A DNA stretch of 41,728 nucleotides. It comes from Acetobacteraceae bacterium (lineage in GTDB: Bacteria > Pseudomonadota > Alphaproteobacteria > Acetobacterales > Acetobacteraceae). The translations under genes and the position numbers were made by a program. Location: assembly GCA_947475245.1 (NCBI GenBank), contig CANJLW010000037.1, forward strand, positions 1 to 41,728, written 5' to 3'. The notes beneath the pieces were generated by a model. The model did not search any database. It was given only the letters and a program-made list of their open reading frames with translations, and was not told the origin of the DNA. How positions within the stretch are numbered: the first letter of the stretch is position 1; every line of letters begins with the position of its first letter. Shown here piece by piece: positions 1 to 10,149 of the stretch.

Positions 1-132
1 AAATGGCTCAGAAAGACTGTCGCCTCGAATAGGCTGCCATCGTCCTCTGTCGTCGCTTCCATCGGTGCACCCCGTTATTCGAATCGAGGGACCGCATAGA
101 TTCAGCACTTTCACGGTTTGTCACGTACTTCT

Positions 133-426
133 TCACCCGATTGCCCTGGCATCGATCGCCTTTGCCATGGCCAGGTCGCGCTTCGACAGGCCGTCGACGT
201 CGTGGGAAGTCAAGGTGATCTCGACGGTCGCCCAGACGTTCGACCACTCCGGGTGGTGATCGTGGCGCTCCGCCAGCAAAGCGACACGGGTCATGAAGCC
301 CCAGGCCTGATTGAAATCGCGAAAGCGGAATGTGCGCCGGATGGCGTCCCGCTGCGGGACCATGGACCAGTCCGGCAGGGACTCCGGCAGCGCCGCGCGC
401 TGCTCGTCCGTCAGTTTTGTCGCCAT
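133..426 (-). CDS. phhB: 4a-hydroxytetrahydrobiopterin dehydratase (pterin-4a-carbinolamine dehydratase)
   Basis: A 97-residue protein of the PCD/DCoH family. The enzyme dehydrates 4a-hydroxytetrahydropterin formed by aromatic amino acid hydroxylases; in bacteria without phenylalanine hydroxylase it may serve molybdopterin metabolism or another pterin role. The family core is visible as HDHHPEW (residues 55-61) followed by the strand-rich [17 protein letters not shown], and the length is normal. The ATG at 426 is preceded by GGAGG at a good distance, so longer in-frame extensions towards 708 were rejected. The gene is divergent from the metallopeptidase gene at 491. No phenylalanine hydroxylase is in the window, so the physiological partner is unknown. 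Confidence 0.93.
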   Translation of the reverse strand: MATKLTDEQRAALPESLPDWSMVPQRDAIRRTFRFRDFNQAWGFMTRVALLAERHDHHPEWSNVWATVEITLTSHDVDGLSKRDLAMAKAIDARAIG

Positions 427-490
427 CTTTGACGCCTCCTTCAATTCACCGGCTTGACCGCGCGGCGTGGGCGCTGCACCGAGTAGCCGT

Positions 491-910
491 ATGAGTGACC
501 TGCGCAATCCAATACCCGCTTTCGGCCCGCCGCCCACCATGGAGGATATCGCCAATATGGCGGAACGTGCGTTGGCGACGATTCCAACCCGGCTTGCCCG
601 CCATATCCATGGCGTCGGCATTTCGGTGGAAGACATGCCCGACGACGATACGTTGGAGGAGTTGGACATCGACTCGGCATGGGACCTGACCGGTCTGTAC
701 CGCGGCACGCCGCTGACCGAACGCAGCGTGTCGGACCCGGTGCGCGAGCCCGATCTGATCTTTCTCTATCGGGAGCCGATCCTGCTCGAATGGATCGAAA
801 CCGGGGAGGACCTGTTCCGTCTGGTGCGCAATGTGGTGGTGCACGAAGTGGCGCATCACTTCGGGTTCAGCGACGCGGATATCGAGGCGATCGAGCAGGA
901 AATGGAATAG
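491..910 (+). CDS. zincin-type metallopeptidase family protein (PF06262-like)
   Basis: A 139-residue protein with the zinc-protease signature [11 protein letters not shown] at residues 118-128, where the two His of HExxH and the following residues should bind zinc. This size and C-terminal motif match the small bacterial MpnE/PF06262 metallopeptidase family, whose substrates are mostly unknown. There is no signal peptide, so it is expected to be cytosolic. The ATG at 491 begins MSDLRNP; an in-frame GTG at 467 is the alternative. Neither has a strong ribosome site. It converges with the uracil-DNA glycosylase gene, with only a few bases between the two stops. Confidence 0.85.
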   Translation: MSDLRNPIPAFGPPPTMEDIANMAERALATIPTRLARHIHGVGISVEDMPDDDTLEELDIDSAWDLTGLYRGTPLTERSVSDPVREPDLIFLYREPILLEWIETGEDLFRLVRNVVVHEVAHHFGFSDADIEAIEQEME

Positions 911-916
911 GCCGGT

Positions 917-1504
917 TCAGGCGTCCAGCGCCGCCGTCACCGCCGCTCGCAGGGTCGGCAGCGCCTCCGCCTCGAACCACGGGTTCCGACGCTCCCAGCC
1001 CGTGGTGCGCCACGACGGGTGGGGCAGCGGGAAACGACCCGGCAGGTGATCGCGAAAGGCGCGCACCCGATCCGTCATCGCGCCACGCCCGAGGTAATGG
1101 GCCTGCGCATAGGAACCCACCAGCAGAGTCAGACGGATCGCCGGCATCAGCCGGATCAGGCGGTCTTGCCACAGCGGCGCGCATTCCCGTCGCGGCGGGG
1201 CGTCGCCGCCATTGGGCAACCGGCCGGGGTAACACAGCCCCATCGGCACGATCGCGATGCGGCTTTCGTCGTAAAAGACCTCCGGCGTCAGGTTCAGCCA
1301 GCGCCGCAACCGCTCTCCGGATGGGTCGTTCCAGGGAATTCCGGTCTCGTGCACGCGGGTTCCGGGGGCCTGCCCGACGATCAGCAGGCGCGCGGTCGTC
1401 GAAACACGCAGAACCGGGCGGGGACCGAGCGGCAGACGATCGGCGCAGACGTGGCAGGCGCGGGCCAGGGCGGCAACGGCGGGAAGGCTTTCGTCAGACA
1501 ACAA
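917..1504 (-). CDS. uracil-DNA glycosylase family protein
   Basis: A protein of about 195 residues from the UDG superfamily. Motif I appears as GQAPGTRVHETGIPWNDPSG and motif II as LPHPSWRTTGW; the family excises uracil or related damaged bases from DNA. The sequence before LSDESLPAV reads like out-of-frame cysNC. I therefore place the start at one of two adjacent TTG codons (1504 or 1501), which overlap the cysNC stop and suggest translational coupling; the first ATG is at 1564, inside cysNC. I see no four-cysteine iron-sulfur cluster of the family 4 type (Cys occur in CHVC near the N-terminus and in GLCYPG). It is probably the last gene of the cysD-cysNC transcript. Confidence 0.8.
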   Translation of the reverse strand: MLSDESLPAVAALARACHVCADRLPLGPRPVLRVSTTARLLIVGQAPGTRVHETGIPWNDPSGERLRRWLNLTPEVFYDESRIAIVPMGLCYPGRLPNGGDAPPRRECAPLWQDRLIRLMPAIRLTLLVGSYAQAHYLGRGAMTDRVRAFRDHLPGRFPLPHPSWRTTGWERRNPWFEAEALPTLRAAVTAALDA

Positions 1505-3341
1505 TGCCCCGGCCGCGCAGCGCCGCGACGACCTGTTCGGCCAGGTCTTCGGGCGTGCCTTCAAGCGTGCGCAAATGGATTTCCGGGTTCAGCGGTGTCT
1601 CGTACGGTGCATCGACACCCGTGAAGTTGCGGATTTGACCGGCATCCGCCTTGACGTAAAGCCCCTTTGGATCGCGCCGCCGACACTCGTCGACCGGGGT
1701 GTCGACGAAGATTTCCACGAATTCGTCGGCCTCGACGCATTCGCGCGCCAGCATCCGCTCCACCCGGTAGGGTGAGATGAACGACACCAGGACGATCAAT
1801 CCGGCTTCCACGAACAGCTTGGAGACTTCGGCGACCCTGCGGATGTTTTCGACCCGATCGGCCTCGGTAAAGCCGAGATCGCGGTTCAGGCCATGGCGGA
1901 CGTTGTCGCCGTCCAGGATCATGGTGTGGCGGCCCTGGGCGTGCAGGTATTTCTCCACCAGATTGGCGATGGTGGATTTCCCCGCGCCGGACAGGCCGGT
2001 GAACCAGAGAACGGCGGGTTTCTGATCGTTCAGCGTGGCGCGCGCGGCCTTGTCGACGTCCAACCTGTGCCAATGAATATTGCGGTGCGCGGCGCCGATC
2101 TCGGTGATCATGCCCGCGCCGACGGTGCCGCGCGTCAATCGGTCAACCAGAATGAAGCCGCCAAGCTCCTTGCTGACCTGATAGGGCTCGCACACCACGG
2201 GGTGGGAAAGCGAGAGCGTGACGCGCCCGATCTCGTTCAACTGCAATTCGCGGACGGCGGATTCGGTCAACGTCTCGATATCGAGGCGCGTGGCGATATC
2301 CGTCACCGTCGCCACCCCCCCGCTACTCCCCAGCATAAACTGGTATGCTCGGCCTCTGAACAGCGGCGTTTCATCCATCCACACGATCCAGCATTCAATC
2401 TGGTCGCCGATGGCGGGGAGCGGATCGGTGGCGAGAACGTCGCCGCGGGAGATGTCGATTTCCCGGTCCAGGACGAGGGTAACGGGCGCGCCGGCGTGGG
2501 CGGTTTGCAGGTCGCCGTCCATCGTGACGATTCGCGTGACCTTCGCTTCCGTACGCGCGGCGACGTTGACGATGGTTTGTCCGACGTGGATTTCGCCGCC
2601 GGCAACCGTGCCGGCATAGCCGCGGAACGATGCGTCGGGGCGATTGACGTATTGCACCGGCATGCGGAACGGCTGGGTCGACTTCGAACGGGCACCGGTC
2701 GGTTCGACGGTTTCCAGCACTTGCAGCAACGATGGCCCCGAATACCAAGGAATGCGCGTGCCGGCGGTCGTGACGTTATCGCCGTCGCGCGCGCAGATCG
2801 GGATCGCGGTCACGGCGATCTTGCCGAGGTTCGGCACCAGCCCCTGGAAGTCGGAGACGATGCGATCGAAGACGGATTGGTCGAATCCCACCAGGTCCAT
2901 CTTGTTGATGGCCAGGACAATGTCGCGAATGCCCAGCAACGTCGCGATGGCGGCGTGTCGTCGTGTTTGCGCCAACAGACCCTTGCGCGCGTCAACCAAC
3001 AGCACCGCCAGATCGGCGGTGGATGCGCCGGTGGCCATGTTGCGGGTGTACTGCTGATGGCCCGGCGTGTCGGCGAGGATGAAGCGGCGCTTGTCGGTCT
3101 GGAAATACCGATAGGCGACATCGATCGTCACGCCCTGTTCGCGTTCCGCCGCCAGCCCATCGACCAACAGCGCGTAATCGACGCCGCCTTCCACCGTTCC
3201 GAAGCGTCGGGAGTCGCTTTCCAGCCCGCGCATCACGTCGTCGGGAATCCCGCCGCACTCGAACAGCAACCGACCGATCAGCGTCGATTTACCGTCGTCG
3301 ACACTGCCGCAGGTCAGGACACGGAGCAGGGAGTCCGGCAT
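1494..3341 (-). CDS. cysNC: bifunctional sulfate adenylyltransferase subunit 1 / adenylylsulfate kinase
   Basis: A 615-residue fusion for assimilatory sulfate activation. The N-terminal CysN GTPase has the P-loop in GSVDDGKST (12-20), DTPGH (91-95) and NKMD (146-149), followed by EF-Tu-like beta domains. The C-terminal CysC kinase has its own P-loop GLSGAGKST (449-457). CysN with CysD makes adenosine 5'-phosphosulfate from ATP and sulfate, coupled to GTP hydrolysis; the CysC part phosphorylates APS to PAPS. The start overlaps the cysD stop by one base (TGATG), so the two are translationally coupled. Both catalytic halves look intact. Confidence 0.97.
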   Translation of the reverse strand: MPDSLLRVLTCGSVDDGKSTLIGRLLFECGGIPDDVMRGLESDSRRFGTVEGGVDYALLVDGLAAEREQGVTIDVAYRYFQTDKRRFILADTPGHQQYTRNMATGASTADLAVLLVDARKGLLAQTRRHAAIATLLGIRDIVLAINKMDLVGFDQSVFDRIVSDFQGLVPNLGKIAVTAIPICARDGDNVTTAGTRIPWYSGPSLLQVLETVEPTGARSKSTQPFRMPVQYVNRPDASFRGYAGTVAGGEIHVGQTIVNVAARTEAKVTRIVTMDGDLQTAHAGAPVTLVLDREIDISRGDVLATDPLPAIGDQIECWIVWMDETPLFRGRAYQFMLGSSGGVATVTDIATRLDIETLTESAVRELQLNEIGRVTLSLSHPVVCEPYQVSKELGGFILVDRLTRGTVGAGMITEIGAAHRNIHWHRLDVDKAARATLNDQKPAVLWFTGLSGAGKSTIANLVEKYLHAQGRHTMILDGDNVRHGLNRDLGFTEADRVENIRRVAEVSKLFVEAGLIVLVSFISPYRVERMLARECVEADEFVEIFVDTPVDECRRRDPKGLYVKADAGQIRNFTGVDAPYETPLNPEIHLRTLEGTPEDLAEQVVAALRGRGIVV

Positions 3342-4243
3342 CAGAAATACCCCTCCCGCTTTTTCATTTCCATGGAGGAGCCTTGATCCTGGTCGATCAA
3401 ACGCCCCGCGCGTTCCGAGACCCGCGTGGTTTCCATTTCGTGCACGATATCGGCGATGTCGGCGGCCTCGGATTCCACGGCGGCGGACAGCGGATAGCAG
3501 CCCAGGGAGCGAAACCGGACCATGCGGTTTTCCGGCACTTCGTCGGGAAGAAAACGCATGCGTTCGTCATCGACGACGATCAACTGTCCGTCGCGCATGA
3601 CGGTGGGGCGCTGGGCCGCGAAATACAACGGCACGACGTCGATCCCTTCGGCCTGGATGTAGGTCCAGACATCGAGTTCGGTCCAGTTCGACAGGGGAAA
3701 GACGCGCAGGGTTTCTCCGGCCGCGAGGTTGCCGTTGTAGATGTGCCAGAGTTCCGGCCGCTGGCGCTTCGGTTCCCAGGCATGGCCTGGTCCACGCACG
3801 GAAAAGATTCGTTCCTTGGCGCGGGACCGTTCCTCATCCCGACGGGCACCGCCGATGGCAAAATCGTAGCCACCTTGGGTCAGCGCCTGTTTAAGCGCGT
3901 CGGTCTTCATGATCTGGGTATAGGCGCTGCCATGATCGAACGGATTGATGCCGTCGCGCTTGCCGTCCGGATTGGTGTGCACGCGCAGGTCAAGGCCGAG
4001 TTGCCCGACGGTCGCGTCACGGAACGTGATCATGTCGCGAAACTTCCACATCGTGTCGATGTGGAGCAGCGGGAACGGCGGTTTTGCGGGGAAGAACGCC
4101 TTGCGCGCGAGATGCAGCAGGACGGAGGAGTCCTTGCCGATGGAATACAGGAAAACCGGACGTGACGCCTGCGCGGCGACCTCCCGCAGGATATGGATGC
4201 TTTCGGCTTCGAGGATCCGGAGGTGAGCGTGGCCCAGGGGCAT
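3341..4243 (-). CDS. cysD: sulfate adenylyltransferase subunit 2 (small subunit)
   Basis: A 300-residue PP-loop ATP pyrophosphatase, the catalytic partner of CysN in the ATP sulfurylase heterodimer. The PP-loop is seen as [10 protein letters not shown] (34-43), with the typical [14 protein letters not shown] stretch [12 protein letters not shown] and the C-terminal EREGYF-like KKREGYF ending. Length is as expected. It lies 27 bp downstream of the threonine ammonia-lyase gene on the same strand and is fused by overlap to cysNC. The ribosome site is weak. No sulfite reductase or PAPS reductase gene is in the window. Confidence 0.97.
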   Translation of the reverse strand: MPLGHAHLRILEAESIHILREVAAQASRPVFLYSIGKDSSVLLHLARKAFFPAKPPFPLLHIDTMWKFRDMITFRDATVGQLGLDLRVHTNPDGKRDGINPFDHGSAYTQIMKTDALKQALTQGGYDFAIGGARRDEERSRAKERIFSVRGPGHAWEPKRQRPELWHIYNGNLAAGETLRVFPLSNWTELDVWTYIQAEGIDVVPLYFAAQRPTVMRDGQLIVVDDERMRFLPDEVPENRMVRFRSLGCYPLSAAVESEAADIADIVHEMETTRVSERAGRLIDQDQGSSMEMKKREGYF

Positions 4244-4270
4244 TGATGAGATCGCCGTTACAGGGGTGAC

Positions 4271-5470
4271 TTAAATCCGACGGACCACATAGGCAGTTTC
4301 CAGGGCGGTGACGATAGCGGCCGCGTGCGTGGGGTCACGTGCTTCCACCATGACTTCCAGTTCGGCGGCCTGGACGGAGGACGCGGCGAACAGCCGTTGG
4401 TGAGACACCTCGATGATATTGCCGCCGCTGTCGCCGATCTTGCCGGCGATATCGGCCAGCACGCCGGGGCGGTCGGGGATCTGTAGGTGCAGTCGCAACA
4501 GCCGTCCGTCGCGCAGCAAATCGCGCAGCAGGACATTCGACAGGATGCGGGCGTCGATGTTGCCGCCGGTGATGGCGACGCCGACTTTTTTGCCGCGAAA
4601 CAGGCCGGGATAGGTCAGCAGCGCGGCGATCCCCGCGGCACCGGCGCCCTCGGCCACGATCTTCGCGCCTTCGACGAGCAGGGCGATTGATTCTTCGATG
4701 GCGCGTTCGGGGACGACCAGCACGTCGGTGACGCGACGGCGTACGATATCGAACGGCACTTCGCCGATGTCGCGAACGGCGATGCCCTCGGCGATGGTGG
4801 GGCCGCCGACGGAAACGCTTCGTCCGGCGATGCGCTGCGCCATCGGGGCATAGGCCTCGACTTCCACGCCGTAGATCGCGATGCCGGGCTTCAAGGCCAT
4901 CGCGGCGGTCAGGCAACCCGCCAGCAGGCCGCCGCCGCCGACGGGGATGATGATCGCGTCGAGGTCGGGGGCGTCTTCCAGCAATTCCAGGGCCAGGGTG
5001 CCCTGTCCCGCGATGACGGCGGGATCGTTATAGGGATGGACGAACACCAGCCCCTGGCTGCCGCCCGCCAGTTCTGTGGCGTGGGCGGCGGCCTCTGCCA
5101 GGCTGTCGCCATGCAGCACGACCTTCGCGCCCCAGGCGGCGGTGCGGGTGACCTTGGTCGCCGGGGTGAATTTCGGCATGACGATGGTGGCGTCGATGCC
5201 GCGCAATTGGGCATGACGAGCGACGGCCTGGGCGTGATTGCCGGCGGATACGGCGATGACGCCGCGCGAGCGTTCCTCCGGCGTCAACAGCGCCAGACGG
5301 TTTGCCGCGCCGCGTTCCTTGAACGCCCCGGTAACCTGAAGGTGGTCGAGCTTCAGCACGACCTCGGCCCCCGTGGCGACCGAGATGGCGTGGCAGGGTA
5401 CGGTCGGGGTTCGGAGAACGTGACCCGCGATCCGCTCCGCCGCCGCCAGAACGTCGGCGAGAGCGATCAT
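4271..5470 (-). CDS. ilvA: threonine ammonia-lyase (threonine dehydratase) with C-terminal ACT domain
   Basis: A 399-residue PLP enzyme converting threonine to 2-oxobutanoate, feeding isoleucine synthesis or threonine degradation. The PLP lysine is K51 in TGAFKERGA, the substrate loop is SAGNHAQ (75-81), and the phosphate-binding loop is GGGGLLAG (178-185). The last roughly 75 residues (LHLQIPDRPGVLADIA onward) form a single ACT-like regulatory domain, as in the short threonine ammonia-lyase branch, unlike the long E. coli IlvA with two ACT-like modules. It sits between greA and cysD with short gaps. Threonine rather than serine specificity is inferred from the family. Confidence 0.93.
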   Translation of the reverse strand: MIALADVLAAAERIAGHVLRTPTVPCHAISVATGAEVVLKLDHLQVTGAFKERGAANRLALLTPEERSRGVIAVSAGNHAQAVARHAQLRGIDATIVMPKFTPATKVTRTAAWGAKVVLHGDSLAEAAAHATELAGGSQGLVFVHPYNDPAVIAGQGTLALELLEDAPDLDAIIIPVGGGGLLAGCLTAAMALKPGIAIYGVEVEAYAPMAQRIAGRSVSVGGPTIAEGIAVRDIGEVPFDIVRRRVTDVLVVPERAIEESIALLVEGAKIVAEGAGAAGIAALLTYPGLFRGKKVGVAITGGNIDARILSNVLLRDLLRDGRLLRLHLQIPDRPGVLADIAGKIGDSGGNIIEVSHQRLFAASSVQAAELEVMVEARDPTHAAAIVTALETAYVVRRI

Positions 5471-5486
5471 GATCGGAAGGCCATTC

Positions 5487-5960
5487 CTAAATGAACTTGA
5501 CGCTGAGAATCTCGTAGGAGCGATCGCCGCCGGGGGCGGGGACCGATACCGTTTCGCCGACCTTTTTGCCGATCAGTGCCTTGGCAAGCGGGGAGGAGAT
5601 CGACAGGCGCGCGGCCTTGATGTCGGCTTCATGCACGCCGACGATCTGGTAGCTCGCTTCCTTGTCGGTTTCCTCGTCCACCAGCTGGACATGAGCGCCG
5701 AACTTCACGTGGTCGCCGGACAGGGTCGACGGATCGATCACCTCGGCGGCGGAGGTTACTTCCTCCAACTCCTGAACACGGCCTTCGATAAACGATTGTC
5801 GCTCTCGCGCGGCGTGGTACTCGGCGTTTTCCGACAGATCGCCATGGGCGCGCGCCTCGGCGATCGCACGGATGACGGCCGGGCGTTCTACGGCCTTGAG
5901 GTGGCGAAGCTCGTCTTCCAACCGCTGTAGGCCTGGTGCGGTCATCGGAAACTTCTGCAC
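5487..5960 (-). CDS. greA: transcription elongation factor GreA
   Basis: A 157-residue GreA with the N-terminal antiparallel coiled coil (residues about 8-75, including [15 protein letters not shown]) and the C-terminal FKBP-like domain ending in [13 protein letters not shown]. GreA binds in the RNA polymerase secondary channel and stimulates cleavage of backtracked transcripts. The acidic tip is visible as DLSENAEY. It is 90 bp downstream of carB on the same strand, a common alphaproteobacterial order, and upstream of ilvA. Confidence 0.96.
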   Translation of the reverse strand: MQKFPMTAPGLQRLEDELRHLKAVERPAVIRAIAEARAHGDLSENAEYHAARERQSFIEGRVQELEEVTSAAEVIDPSTLSGDHVKFGAHVQLVDEETDKEASYQIVGVHEADIKAARLSISSPLAKALIGKKVGETVSVPAPGGDRSYEILSVKFI

Positions 5961-6050
5961 GGCGTGGTCCTTCGGTACTCGATGCTTCGGAACGGTTGCT
6001 GCGTCTGCGGTGAGGCGGGGGGATGGTCGACCTCCCCCCGCGACAGTGGA

Positions 6051-9000
6051 CTAGAACGATCCGCGAAAATAGGACTGCAGAGGCGCAACTTCAAGCGTGC
6101 CCGATTTTAAGGCGGCAATCGCATGCACGGCGGCCCTGGCACCGGCGAAGGTCGTGTAGTGCGGTACGCCCTGCGTCAGGGCGCTGCGCCGGATGTCAAA
6201 GCTGTCGGCAACCGATTGCGGGGTCGACGCGGTGTTGATCACAAGCTGGATGTCGCCCGACTTGATCGCATCGACGCAATGCGGACGCCCTTCCAGCACC
6301 TTGTTCACCACGGTGACCGGCAGACCGGCGGCCTTGATGTGGTTGGCGGTGCCGCGGGTGGCGACGATGCGGAAGCCCATGTCGGTCAGGCGACGCGCGA
6401 GCTTCGCCAGGCCTTTTTTGTCGGCATCCTTCACCGACAGAAAGACCGTGCCCTTTTCCGGCAGGATGACGCCGGCGCCGAGCTGAGCCTTGGCGAAGGC
6501 GCGCTCGAAGGAGGAGTCGAGGCCCATGACTTCGCCGGTGGATTTCATTTCCGGCCCGAGGATCGTGTCGACGTTGGGGAAACGGGCGAAGGGGAAGACG
6601 GCTTCCTTGACCGCGACGTGCGGGGCGATCGAGTCGTCGTCGAGTTTGAAGTCGGTGGCGAGCTTGGCCCCGGCCATCACCCTGGCACCGATCTTGGCGA
6701 TCGGCACGCCGGTGGCCTTGGCGACGAACGGCACGGTGCGCGACGCGCGCGGGTTCACTTCCAGCACGTAGATCGTGTCGTCCTTGATCGCGTACTGGAC
6801 GTTCATCAGGCCGACGACGTGCAGCGCCTTGGCCATCGCCTCGGTTTCCGCCTTGAGTTCGGTGACCATGGCGGGCGACAGCGTGTAGGGCGGCAGGGAG
6901 CACGCGGAATCGCCGGAATGGATGCCGGCTTCTTCAATGTGTTCCATCACCCCGGCGACGTAGACGGTGTCGCCGTCGCAGATGCAGTCCACATCGACTT
7001 CGATCGCGTCGTTCAGATAGCGGTCGATCAGCACCGGATTGTCGCCGGAGACGCGGACGGCCTCCCGCATGTAACGATGCAGGCCGGCGCGGTCGTAGAC
7101 GATTTCCATGGCGCGTCCGCCCAGCACGTAGCTGGGGCGGATGACGACGGGGTAGCCGACGCGTTCGGCGATGGTTTCCGCTTCTTCCGCCGAACGGGCG
7201 ATGCCGTTTTCGGGTTGGCGCAGTCCCAGGGACTGAAGCAGTTGTTGGAACCGCTCCCGATCTTCGGCGACGTCGATGGCGTCCGCCGAGGTGCCGAGGA
7301 TGGGGATACCCGCCTTCGACAAGGCCTGGGACAGTTTCAGCGGTGTTTGCCCGCCGTACTGGACGATGCAGCCGAGGAGCGTGCCGTTTTGCTGTTCGCG
7401 ACGGACGATGGCGATGACGTCTTCGTCGGTCAGCGGCTCAAAATACAGCCGATCGGAGGTGTCGTAGTCGGTGGAGACGGTTTCCGGGTTGCAATTGACC
7501 ATGATGGTCTCGAACCCGGCTTCCTTAAGGGCGTAGGCGGCGTGAACGCAGCAATAATCGAACTCGATGCCCTGGCCGATCCGGTTCGGCCCGCCGCCGA
7601 GGATGACGATCTTGGTCTTGTCGGTGGGGTCGGACTCGCAGACCGGCGTGCCGTATCCGCCTTCGTAGGTGGAATACATATATGGCGTGGCGGACGCGAA
7701 TTCGCCCGCGCAGGTGTCGATACGCTTGTAGACCGGCACGACCCCCAAGGCCGAACGTTGCGCCGCGACGGCGTCAACGGGTCGGTTGGTCAGTTGCGCC
7801 AGGCGCTTATCCGAAAAGCCCAGGGCCTTGAGGCGACGCAGCGCACCGGCTTCCGTCGGCAGGCCGGACGCCGCGACTTCCCGTTCGGCGAGGACGATGC
7901 GTTCGAGTTCGCGCAGGAACCAGGGGTCGAATTTCGTGGCGTCGTGAATGGCTTCAATCGACAGGCCGGCGCGAATGGCCTGCGCGGCCATCAGCAAGCG
8001 GTCGGGGCGCGGGGCGGACAGGGCGGCGCGGAAAGCGTCGGGGCCGCCGTCGCCCGGCGGATCGATGGCATCGAGGCCGGAGAAGCCGGTCTCCATGCTG
8101 CGCAGGCCCTTTTGCAGCGCCTCGGCGAAGGACCTGCCGATGGCCATGGCTTCGCCGACCGACTTCATCGACGTGGTCAGCAACGCGGGCGTGCCGGGGA
8201 ATTTCTCGAAGGTGAAGCGGGGGATTTTCACCACGACATAGTCGATGGTGGGCTCAAAACTCGCGGGCGTGACCATGGTGATGTCGTTGGTCAGCTCGTC
8301 GAGCGTGTATCCCACGGCGAGCTTGGCGGCGATTTTGGCGATCGGGAACCCGGTGGCCTTGGACGCCAGCGCCGAGGAGCGGGAGACACGCGGATTCATC
8401 TCGATGACGACCATGCGGCCGTCGGCGGGGTTGAGTCCGAACTGAACGTTCGATCCGCCGGTATCGACGCCGATCTTGCGCAGGCAGGCGATCGAGGCGT
8501 CGCGCATGATCTGGTATTCTTTGTCGGTCAGCGTCAGCGCCGGCGCGACGGTGACGCTGTCGCCGGTGTGGATACCCATCGGATCGACGTTTTCGATGGA
8601 GCAGACGATGATACAGTTGTCGTTGCGGTCACGCACGACTTCCATCTCGTATTCTTTCCAGCCGAGAACGGATTCTTCGATCAGAACCTCGGTGGTCGGG
8701 GAGGCTTCGAGGCCGCCGGCGACGATCTGCTCGAATTCTTCCCGGTTATAGGCGATGCCGCCGCCGGTGCCGCCCAGGGTAAAGGACGGACGGATGACGG
8801 CGGGCAGGCCGGTCATGAGCAGCGCGGCGCGGGCTTCTTCCATGCTGTGGGCGATGGCGGAGCGGGGGGATTCGATGCCGATTTCGGTCATCGCGTCGCG
8901 GAATTTCAGGCGGTCTTCGGCGCGATCGATGACATCGGCCTTGGCGCCGATCAGTTCCACGCCGTGGCGCTTCAGCGCGCCGCTGGCGTCGAGTTTCATC

Positions 9001-9296
9001 GCGGTGTTGAGCGCGGTCTGCCCCCCCATGGTCGGCAGCAGGGCATCGGGCTTTTCGCGCGCGATGATTTTTTCGACGATTTCCGGCGTGATCGGCTCGA
9101 TATAGGTCGCGTCCGCGAGACCGGGATCGGTCATGATCGTGGCGGGGTTGGAGTTGACCAGGATGACGCGATAGCCCTCGGCCTTCAGCGCCTTGCAGGC
9201 CTGCGCGCCGGAGTAGTCGAACTCACACGCCTGGCCGATGACGATCGGGCCGGCGCCGATGATCATGATGGATTTTATGTCTGTGCGTTTGGGCAT
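6051..9296 (-). CDS. carB: carbamoyl-phosphate synthase large subunit
   Basis: A 1081-residue protein of normal CarB length (E. coli about 1073). It makes carbamoyl phosphate from bicarbonate, ammonia supplied by CarA, and two ATP, for pyrimidine and arginine synthesis. The internal duplication is clear: [19 protein letters not shown] near the N-terminus matches [18 protein letters not shown] near residue 565, each heading an ATP-grasp half. The C-terminal MGS-like allosteric domain starts near [19 protein letters not shown]. The gene is on the same strand as carA but about 850 bp away, with two small genes between, so it probably has its own promoter in the 150-bp gap upstream. Confidence 0.98.
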   Translation of the reverse strand: MPKRTDIKSIMIIGAGPIVIGQACEFDYSGAQACKALKAEGYRVILVNSNPATIMTDPGLADATYIEPITPEIVEKIIAREKPDALLPTMGGQTALNTAMKLDASGALKRHGVELIGAKADVIDRAEDRLKFRDAMTEIGIESPRSAIAHSMEEARAALLMTGLPAVIRPSFTLGGTGGGIAYNREEFEQIVAGGLEASPTTEVLIEESVLGWKEYEMEVVRDRNDNCIIVCSIENVDPMGIHTGDSVTVAPALTLTDKEYQIMRDASIACLRKIGVDTGGSNVQFGLNPADGRMVVIEMNPRVSRSSALASKATGFPIAKIAAKLAVGYTLDELTNDITMVTPASFEPTIDYVVVKIPRFTFEKFPGTPALLTTSMKSVGEAMAIGRSFAEALQKGLRSMETGFSGLDAIDPPGDGGPDAFRAALSAPRPDRLLMAAQAIRAGLSIEAIHDATKFDPWFLRELERIVLAEREVAASGLPTEAGALRRLKALGFSDKRLAQLTNRPVDAVAAQRSALGVVPVYKRIDTCAGEFASATPYMYSTYEGGYGTPVCESDPTDKTKIVILGGGPNRIGQGIEFDYCCVHAAYALKEAGFETIMVNCNPETVSTDYDTSDRLYFEPLTDEDVIAIVRREQQNGTLLGCIVQYGGQTPLKLSQALSKAGIPILGTSADAIDVAEDRERFQQLLQSLGLRQPENGIARSAEEAETIAERVGYPVVIRPSYVLGGRAMEIVYDRAGLHRYMREAVRVSGDNPVLIDRYLNDAIEVDVDCICDGDTVYVAGVMEHIEEAGIHSGDSACSLPPYTLSPAMVTELKAETEAMAKALHVVGLMNVQYAIKDDTIYVLEVNPRASRTVPFVAKATGVPIAKIGARVMAGAKLATDFKLDDDSIAPHVAVKEAVFPFARFPNVDTILGPEMKSTGEVMGLDSSFERAFAKAQLGAGVILPEKGTVFLSVKDADKKGLAKLARRLTDMGFRIVATRGTANHIKAAGLPVTVVNKVLEGRPHCVDAIKSGDIQLVINTASTPQSVADSFDIRRSALTQGVPHYTTFAGARAAVHAIAALKSGTLEVAPLQSYFRGSF

Positions 9297-9387
9297 TTAG
9301 AAAATCCATTTCAGTGTAGGCTGGGTGGCGATGTTGGCGTGATCGCTTGGTCCCGCGCCAACAGCCTGTCGTCTGAACCAGCCGAGC

Positions 9388-9403
9388 GGCACCGAACGGT
9401 GCC
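9388..9403. other. perfect inverted repeat upstream of carB
   Basis: GGCACCGAACGGTGCC is a 16-bp palindrome (seven paired bases on each side of a two-base centre) about 90 bp upstream of carB and 43 bp downstream of the preceding small gene. There is no T-run on either side, so it is a poor intrinsic terminator. It could be an operator for carB or a processing hairpin. No function is shown by the sequence alone. Confidence 0.4.
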
Positions 9404-9446
9404 TGGAAGTCAATGACGGTTTATCGGCGCTTTGTGGTCGGCGGAT

Positions 9447-9746
9447 TCATGACGCCACTTGCTCGCGATCACGGATCCACTCCCAACTACGCGGGGGCAG
9501 ACGCCCCTCAGATGCGGCTGGATTGACCTCCATGACCAGGAAGCGGGCGGATTTCGTATAAGGCCGCAAACTCTCGCTGACCGCATCGGCGTCCAAATCG
9601 GTCGATACGAGAAAGACGTATGGCAGGTGGTTCCACCACCCATGAAAGAGTGGGCTTTTTGAGATGAAACCCGCGACGTCGCTGTAATCCGCGCCGATCG
9701 TATCGGCATCCAGCACGATCATGAATGTGCGGCTATTGGTCGGCAT
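9447..9746 (-). CDS. small hypothetical protein, weakly SinR/Cas2-like ferredoxin-fold pattern
   Basis: A 99-residue protein. The ATG at 9746 is preceded by GGAG about nine bases upstream, and the start overlaps the 3' end of the membrane-protein gene by 14 bp, suggesting coupling. A pattern can be seen: an N-terminal strand FMIVLDADTIGADY, then WWNHLPYVFLVSTDL, then a helix (ADAVSESLRPYTK), then the strand ARFLVMEVN and SWEWI near the end. This order recalls small SinR-family/Cas2-like ferredoxin-fold proteins, in which WxHLxSxWIV is followed by a helix and LLVVEL. That link is my inference and is weak. No catalytic residues can be named. Confidence 0.6.
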   Translation of the reverse strand: MPTNSRTFMIVLDADTIGADYSDVAGFISKSPLFHGWWNHLPYVFLVSTDLDADAVSESLRPYTKSARFLVMEVNPAASEGRLPPRSWEWIRDREQVAS

Positions 9747-10143
9747 TGCGTCGAACTCCGGTCTCGTGACGCCCAGACGGACTGACGGCCTTCTTGGGCA
9801 CGGCCTCCTCCAGATAGGTCAGCACGGCTCGATCGAGGCCTGGCTGATCCGCCTTGTTCCGATCGTCGCCAATCAGATCGATATAGCGATTCAATACATT
9901 GAACCGCTCCGACCGTAACAGGTCGGGTCTTCGCAAGAGAGCATATCCGGCGAATCCGACACCCGCCAGCGCCGTCAGACATCCCGTTACCAGCATGACA
10001 ACGGCGACCGTAACGGACGCGGTCGCCACCGCGAGCCCCATGCATCCCAGGGCGAAGGCGAGCAGACAAGCCAGCATGAACGGGATTGGGTAAGAGACCG
10101 TGACGGTGCGAATGACTTCGGTGAACGCGTGCGGCCCTCGCAT
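9733..10143 (-). CDS. small two-helix membrane protein of unknown function
   Basis: A protein of about 136 residues starting at ATG 10143 (an in-frame TTG two codons earlier at 10149 directly follows the carA stop). Two hydrophobic segments lie at about residues 20-40 (PFMLACLLAFALGCMGLAVA) and 45-68 (VAVVMLVTGCLTALAGVGFA), joined by a very short turn. A charged cytosolic-looking tail of about 65 residues follows (FNVLNRYIDLIGDDRNKAD and EEAVPKKAV). I do not recognise the family. It is sandwiched between carA and the small SinR-like gene, with overlaps on one side and near contact on the other, so all three are probably on one transcript. Confidence 0.65.
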   Translation of the reverse strand: MRGPHAFTEVIRTVTVSYPIPFMLACLLAFALGCMGLAVATASVTVAVVMLVTGCLTALAGVGFAGYALLRRPDLLRSERFNVLNRYIDLIGDDRNKADQPGLDRAVLTYLEEAVPKKAVSPSGRHETGVRRNADQ

Positions 10144-10149
10144 AGCCAA

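Noticed and set aside
1..132. Possible gene at the left edge
   Set aside because: Only short frames overlapping the dehydratase gene are present; no start signal or family match.
1505..1564. Longer N-terminus for the uracil-DNA glycosylase from ATG 1564
   Set aside because: These codons lie inside cysNC and read as low-complexity Arg-rich shadow sequence.
6123..9416. 1097-codon open frame antisense to carB
   Set aside because: A shadow of high-GC coding sequence; carB is unmistakable on the other strand.
9447..9746. Calling this small protein Cas2 or part of a CRISPR system
   Set aside because: The resemblance is only a weak ferredoxin-fold pattern; there is no array and there are no other cas genes.
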